A DNA stretch of 64,000 nt, from NCBI RefSeq assembly GCF_009789195.1, contig NZ_WSTC01000031.1, positions 1 through 64,000 of the forward strand. Reading direction: 5' to 3'. The notes under the pieces are model-generated. The model ran no database searches, was not told the DNA's origin, and was given only the letters and a program-made list of their open reading frames with translations. This DNA is from Paenibacillus sp. MMS18-CY102 (GTDB lineage Bacteria; Bacillota; Bacilli; Paenibacillales; Paenibacillaceae). Both the position numbers and the translations under genes were made by a program. Shown here piece after piece: positions 61,501 through 64,000 of this stretch. The number at the start of each line of letters is the position of its first letter. The first letter of the stretch is position 1.

Positions 61501-63161
61501 CGTTCCGAACCGATCGTCGTTACCGTCGAAGTGACAAGCTCCTCGCGGATTGCGTCGATTGGCGGGTTCGTAACTTGTGCGAACAGCTGCTTGAAGTAGT
61601 TGTACAGGCGTTGCGGACGCTCCGACAAAATCGCGAGCGGCGCATCGTAGCCCATCGAAGCGATTGGCTCCATGCCGGTGCCTGCCATAGGCTCGAGCAC
61701 TTTGCGCACATCTTCGAACGTGTAGCCGAACGCTTGCTGGCGCTGTTGAACCGTCTCATGGTTAGGCTCTGGCAGCTCAGGCGCTTCAGGCAAACCATCT
61801 AGGCCGATCAGATGCTCATCGAGCCATTGGCGGTATGGATTTTGTCCCGCGATCGATTTCTTCACTTCTTCATCCGAAATGATGCGGCCTTCCTTCGTAT
61901 CGACGATCAGCATGCGTCCTGGACGCAGGCGGTCTTTGTACAAAATTTCTTCTGGCGCGATCTCAACCGTTCCCGCCTCGGAGCCGAGGATGATATGGTC
62001 ATCCTTCGTTACATAGTAGCGGGCTGGACGAAGGCCGTTGCGGTCAAGCGTTGCGCCGATCATCGAGCCATCTGTGAACGCCATTGCAGCTGGGCCGTCC
62101 CACGGCTCCATCAGGCATGCATGGTATTCGTAGAAAGCTTTCTTCTCGTCGCTCATCGTCTCATGCGCGGACCATGGCTCTGGCACCATCATCATCATCG
62201 CATGCGGCAACGAACGGCCGGAAAGGTACATGAATTCCAGCGTGTTATCAAACATAGCCGTATCCGAACCGTCTGGGTTAATGATCGGCTTAATTTTCTC
62301 CAAATCATCGCCGAACAATTCCGTTTCGAACAACGATTGGCGGGCATGCATCCAGTTCACGTTACCGCGAAGCGTATTGATCTCGCCGTTGTGGATCATG
62401 TAGTGGAATGGATGCGCGCGCTCCCAGCTTGGGAATGTGTTCGTACTGAAACGGGAGTGGACAAGCGCCATCGCTGTTACAACATCTTCGTTATTGAGCT
62501 CAACATAGAACGAACGAACTTGCTCCGTCGTCAACATGCCTTTGTAAACGATCTTCTTCGTCGACAGGCTGGAGAAGTAGAACTTGTCCGCGCCTTCTGC
62601 TCCGCCGAAGCGAATAGCCAATTCCGCGCGTTTGCGAATCACGTACAGCTTGCGCTCGAATGCGAGTTCACCGTTCAACGCTGCGTTTTTGCCGATAAAT
62701 ACTTGGCGAACATACGGCTTCACTTTAAGCGCGGATTCGCCCAGCTTGCTATCATTTGTTGGAACCGTCCGCCAGCCAATCAGCGTTTGGCCTTCCTCAC
62801 GAATGATCGCTTCAAGCTTGCGCTCTTGTTCAGCACGAATATCATCTTCAAGAGGCAGGAACAGCATGCCTACTGCATACTCGCCTTCTGCTGGCAGCTC
62901 GATGCCTTCACTCTTCATCTCTTGCTTGAAGAATGCATGTGGAATCTGAAGCATAATGCCTGCGCCATCGCCCGTATTCGCCTCACTGCCTTGGCCTCCG
63001 CGATGCTCCATGTTCTCAAGAAGCGTGAGCGCCTGACGAATGATTTTGTGCGATTTCAAACCCTTGATGTTCGCCACGAAGCCCATGCCGCAAGCGTCTT
63101 TCTCATACTGCGGGTTATAGAGGCCCTGCTTAGGTGGCAAGCCAAAAATTTTCTCTTTCAT
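58566..63161 (-). CDS. gltB: Glutamate synthase (NADPH) large subunit
   Basis: Forms glutamate from glutamine and 2-oxoglutarate. Order: class-II amidotransferase with the nucleophile Cys24 in [11 protein letters not shown] (exposed after propeptide removal), a central domain, the FMN/2-oxoglutarate synthase domain ([36 protein letters not shown]), the 3Fe-4S cluster motif [15 protein letters not shown], and the GXGXG C-terminal domain. 1531 residues, full length. RBS AGAAAGG is nine to ten bases upstream. The small subunit gltD is not adjacent within the window, and no gltC regulator is seen. Named gltA in Bacillus subtilis. Confidence 0.97.
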   Translation of the reverse strand: MKEKIFGLPPKQGLYNPQYEKDACGMGFVANIKGLKSHKIIRQALTLLENMEHRGGQGSEANTGDGAGIMLQIPHAFFKQEMKSEGIELPAEGEYAVGMLFLPLEDDIRAEQERKLEAIIREEGQTLIGWRTVPTNDSKLGESALKVKPYVRQVFIGKNAALNGELAFERKLYVIRKRAELAIRFGGAEGADKFYFSSLSTKKIVYKGMLTTEQVRSFYVELNNEDVVTAMALVHSRFSTNTFPSWERAHPFHYMIHNGEINTLRGNVNWMHARQSLFETELFGDDLEKIKPIINPDGSDTAMFDNTLEFMYLSGRSLPHAMMMMVPEPWSAHETMSDEKKAFYEYHACLMEPWDGPAAMAFTDGSMIGATLDRNGLRPARYYVTKDDHIILGSEAGTVEIAPEEILYKDRLRPGRMLIVDTKEGRIISDEEVKKSIAGQNPYRQWLDEHLIGLDGLPEAPELPEPNHETVQQRQQAFGYTFEDVRKVLEPMAGTGMEPIASMGYDAPLAILSERPQRLYNYFKQLFAQVTNPPIDAIREELVTSTVTTIGSERNLLKPEPESARHITLDTPILSNEEFAKLRHVRREGFKSITLPIFFDAEKGAEGLREALNVLNESADRVIARGHNVLILSDRGVDKENAAIPALLAVSALHHHLIRQGTRTRVSILLESGEPREVHHYALLLGYGVSAVNPYLVFESLDDMIRQGMLRNVKHEKAVKNYIKAATKGVVKVLSKMGISTIQSYRGAQIFEAVGLNEEFIDQYFTWTPSRIGGIGLEVIAEETLKHHNRAFSEQEGSEKELDSGGDYQWRKDGEDHLFSPQTIHTLQMASRSNDYKLYKKFSSLIQGENKKHLTLRSLLSFKKGLTPVSIDEVESVESIVKRFKTGAMSFGSISKEAHESLAIAMNRLGGKSNTGEGGEDPARFTPDANGDSRRSAIKQVASGRFGVTSEYLVNADEIQIKMAQGAKPGEGGQLPGLKVYPWVAEVRGSTPGVGLISPPPHHDIYSIEDLAELIHDLKNANPRARINVKLVSEVGVGTIAAGVAKGRADVIMVSGYDGGTGASPMNSIRHAGLPWELGLAETHQTLMLNNLRDRIVIETDGKMMNGRDVAIAALLGAEEYGFSTAPLIVLGCIMMRVCQLDTCPVGVATQNPELRAKFMGDPSHVVNYLRFIAEELREVMAELGFRTINEMVGRVDVLETKELIGHYKAKGVDLAPLLYQPEVPQGAFRYNVQEQNHGLELSLDMQQLVPNAKPALENGSKVEGTFPILNTNRVVGTILGSEVTSRYGAKGLPEDTIRYHFVGTAGQSFGAFVPKGITLSIEGDSNDYVGKGLSGGKIIVAPSPKATFVAEDNVIIGNTAFYGATSGEAYIRGSAGERFAVRNSGVNVVVEGVGDHGCEYMTGGRVVVLGDTGRNFAAGMSGGIAYVWDEHNAFYSNCNLEMVLLERVEEEADAAELRGMIERHVQHTGSAPGQQILNNWNESITKFVKVIPKDYKKMLEQISKAKDKGFEGEAALLEAFEANKRELARV

Positions 63162-63505
63162 TGCAACGCAACCTTTCTATATAGAAGATTTTTGGTTTAC
63201 CTTTCGGTAAGTCGGTACAGGCCCGAGCCAATTAACACTTCATTTCCGGCTTGTTATATCTTAGAATGGAAATTACATGCGGGACTATCTCTCTAAAATG
63301 AGTGCGTGATCCCCGATTACGCAGCCGTTTTCCGACGATTATTTAATTATTTTAACATTACGGTAATTACGAATCAATTTAATATTTTTATGGCGCTGAT
63401 AAAGAGAGGTTTACGCAGAATCCGAACATTACACGTCATGACACATCTTCTTGTCCGGCTTTTCGAAGAATTATGCTTTTATCATATCAAAAGGATGTGT
63501 GCGAA
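63162..63505. other. Divergent control region of gltB and the esterase gene
   Basis: AT-rich. A plausible gltB promoter is TTGATT (63377-63372), 17-base spacer, TAAAAT (63354-63349) on the minus strand, giving a leader of about 180 bases. No terminator or riboswitch was recognised in the leader. The promoter of the plus-strand esterase was not identified. Confidence 0.5.
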
Positions 63506-64000
63506 TTGTATAGCAAGTTAAGGAAACCAATCGTGAGCAAGGCTGCCGCCTTGTCATTAGCGGCCATAATCGCTGGAGGGACTGCCATTCCAGGCATCCC
63601 TGCTGCATTGGGCGGAAGCCACTTCGCAGCAACAAACGCATATGCAGCAACCGCAGAAACAACAGCTATTGGTGAATATCACATCGTCGCACTCGGCGAC
63701 TCCCTCACCGTCGGCTACACGAATGGCATGGAGAAAGAAGCTAACCCAGCGCCTTACGGCTATGTAGAGCGCGTTTATGAGCAGGCGTTGTTCCAAGGCC
63801 TTCGCGCCTCCGTCAGTAATTACGGCATCCTTGGCCTGACAACGGCTGAACTGGACCGTTATGTGGGAGCCGCGCTTAAGGGTGAAGCGATCAAGCCGTC
63901 GGACTTGCCTGGCGGAAACGGCCATGACCCTCGCATCGCCCAGCTTGCTGCCGCAACGCCGCAGCTGTTCGCAGATGTTGAGAAAGCAGATCTCGTCGTA
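63506..64000 (+). CDS. Secreted GDSL-type esterase/lipase, 3' end outside window
   Basis: Partial; the frame is open to the window edge. The TTG at 63506 gives a basic n-region (MYSKLRKPIVSK) and hydrophobic core (AAALSLAAIIAGG), with cleavage probably near NAYAAT; a GTG at 63533 is the alternative start but removes the basic residues. Block I of SGNH hydrolases is HIVALGDSLTVGY, with the catalytic serine; SNYGILGLTTAEL is block II-like. At least 165 residues visible. Likely acts on cell-surface or environmental esters; monocistronic status unknown. Confidence 0.8.
   Translation, partial: MYSKLRKPIVSKAAALSLAAIIAGGTAIPGIPAALGGSHFAATNAYAATAETTAIGEYHIVALGDSLTVGYTNGMEKEANPAPYGYVERVYEQALFQGLRASVSNYGILGLTTAELDRYVGAALKGEAIKPSDLPGGNGHDPRIAQLAAATPQLFADVEKADLVV

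Noticed and set aside
59418-63296. Long plus-strand frames of 794 and 494 residues
   Set aside because: Antisense to gltB, whose product shows all expected domains; the frames are codon-bias shadows.
1-64000. tRNA, rRNA, insertion sequence or prophage genes
   Set aside because: None was recognised: no CCA-ended cloverleaf, transposase, integrase or phage structural gene was seen.

Overview
The window looks like chromosomal DNA of an endospore-forming, moderate-GC member of the Bacillota, most like Paenibacillus or a close relative. The signs are a small acid-soluble spore protein gene, tandem T-box leaders, strong AGGAGG ribosome binding sites, and a gene order (thiL-tsaE-tsaB-rimI-tsaD ... 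ydiF ... moaC-tatA-tatC) that matches the Bacillus ydi region. No rRNA, tRNA, CRISPR array, insertion sequence or prophage was seen. Most genes are on the minus strand. The assignments below rest on reading motifs and gene order, not on database searches.

Region 1 (1-16.8 kb) is housekeeping: Tat export (tatA, tatC), molybdenum cofactor genes (moaC, mogA, a MoeA-like protein), 5-formyl-THF cyclo-ligase, an ABC-F ATPase, a heme catalase, leuA behind two tandem leucine T-box leaders, the t6A genes tsaD/rimI/tsaB/tsaE, thiL and a YitT-family membrane protein. A cluster of DnaA boxes lies between catalase and leuA. Region 2 (17-31.3 kb) is mixed: spore protein and small genes, Ku plus a LigD split into two divergent genes (NHEJ), an MMPL exporter next to a 102-bp tandem repeat array, a two-component system, an M23 peptidase/bactofilin pair and an ABC-2 transporter.

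Region 3 (31.4-37.6 kb) holds the most unusual locus. A 75-residue Gly/Pro/His-rich peptide with a lasso-like leader is followed by an HPr-kinase-like protein, a PqqD-like (RRE) protein, an S26-type peptidase, an ABC exporter with an N-terminal zinc ribbon, and a DUF1854-like protein. There is no lasso cyclase or transglutaminase-like protease, so this looks like a different peptide-maturation system.

Region 4 (37.8-57.4 kb) is an exopolysaccharide operon read leftward: PilZ-like protein, Wzz, BY-kinase, a structured leader and terminator, galU, priming sugar transferase, four glycosyltransferases, Wzy, Wzx, rmlACBD, manC, a 165-bp inverted-repeat element, ugd, a nucleotidyltransferase and an LCP ligase. 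The predicted sugars are rhamnose, mannose, glucose and glucuronate. A divergent XRE regulator flanks it. The promoters of the peptide operon and the polysaccharide operon share the same -35/operator/-10 layout, with a GATAC-N5-GTATC type palindrome inside the spacer, which suggests co-regulation. The window closes with gltB and the start of a secreted GDSL esterase.
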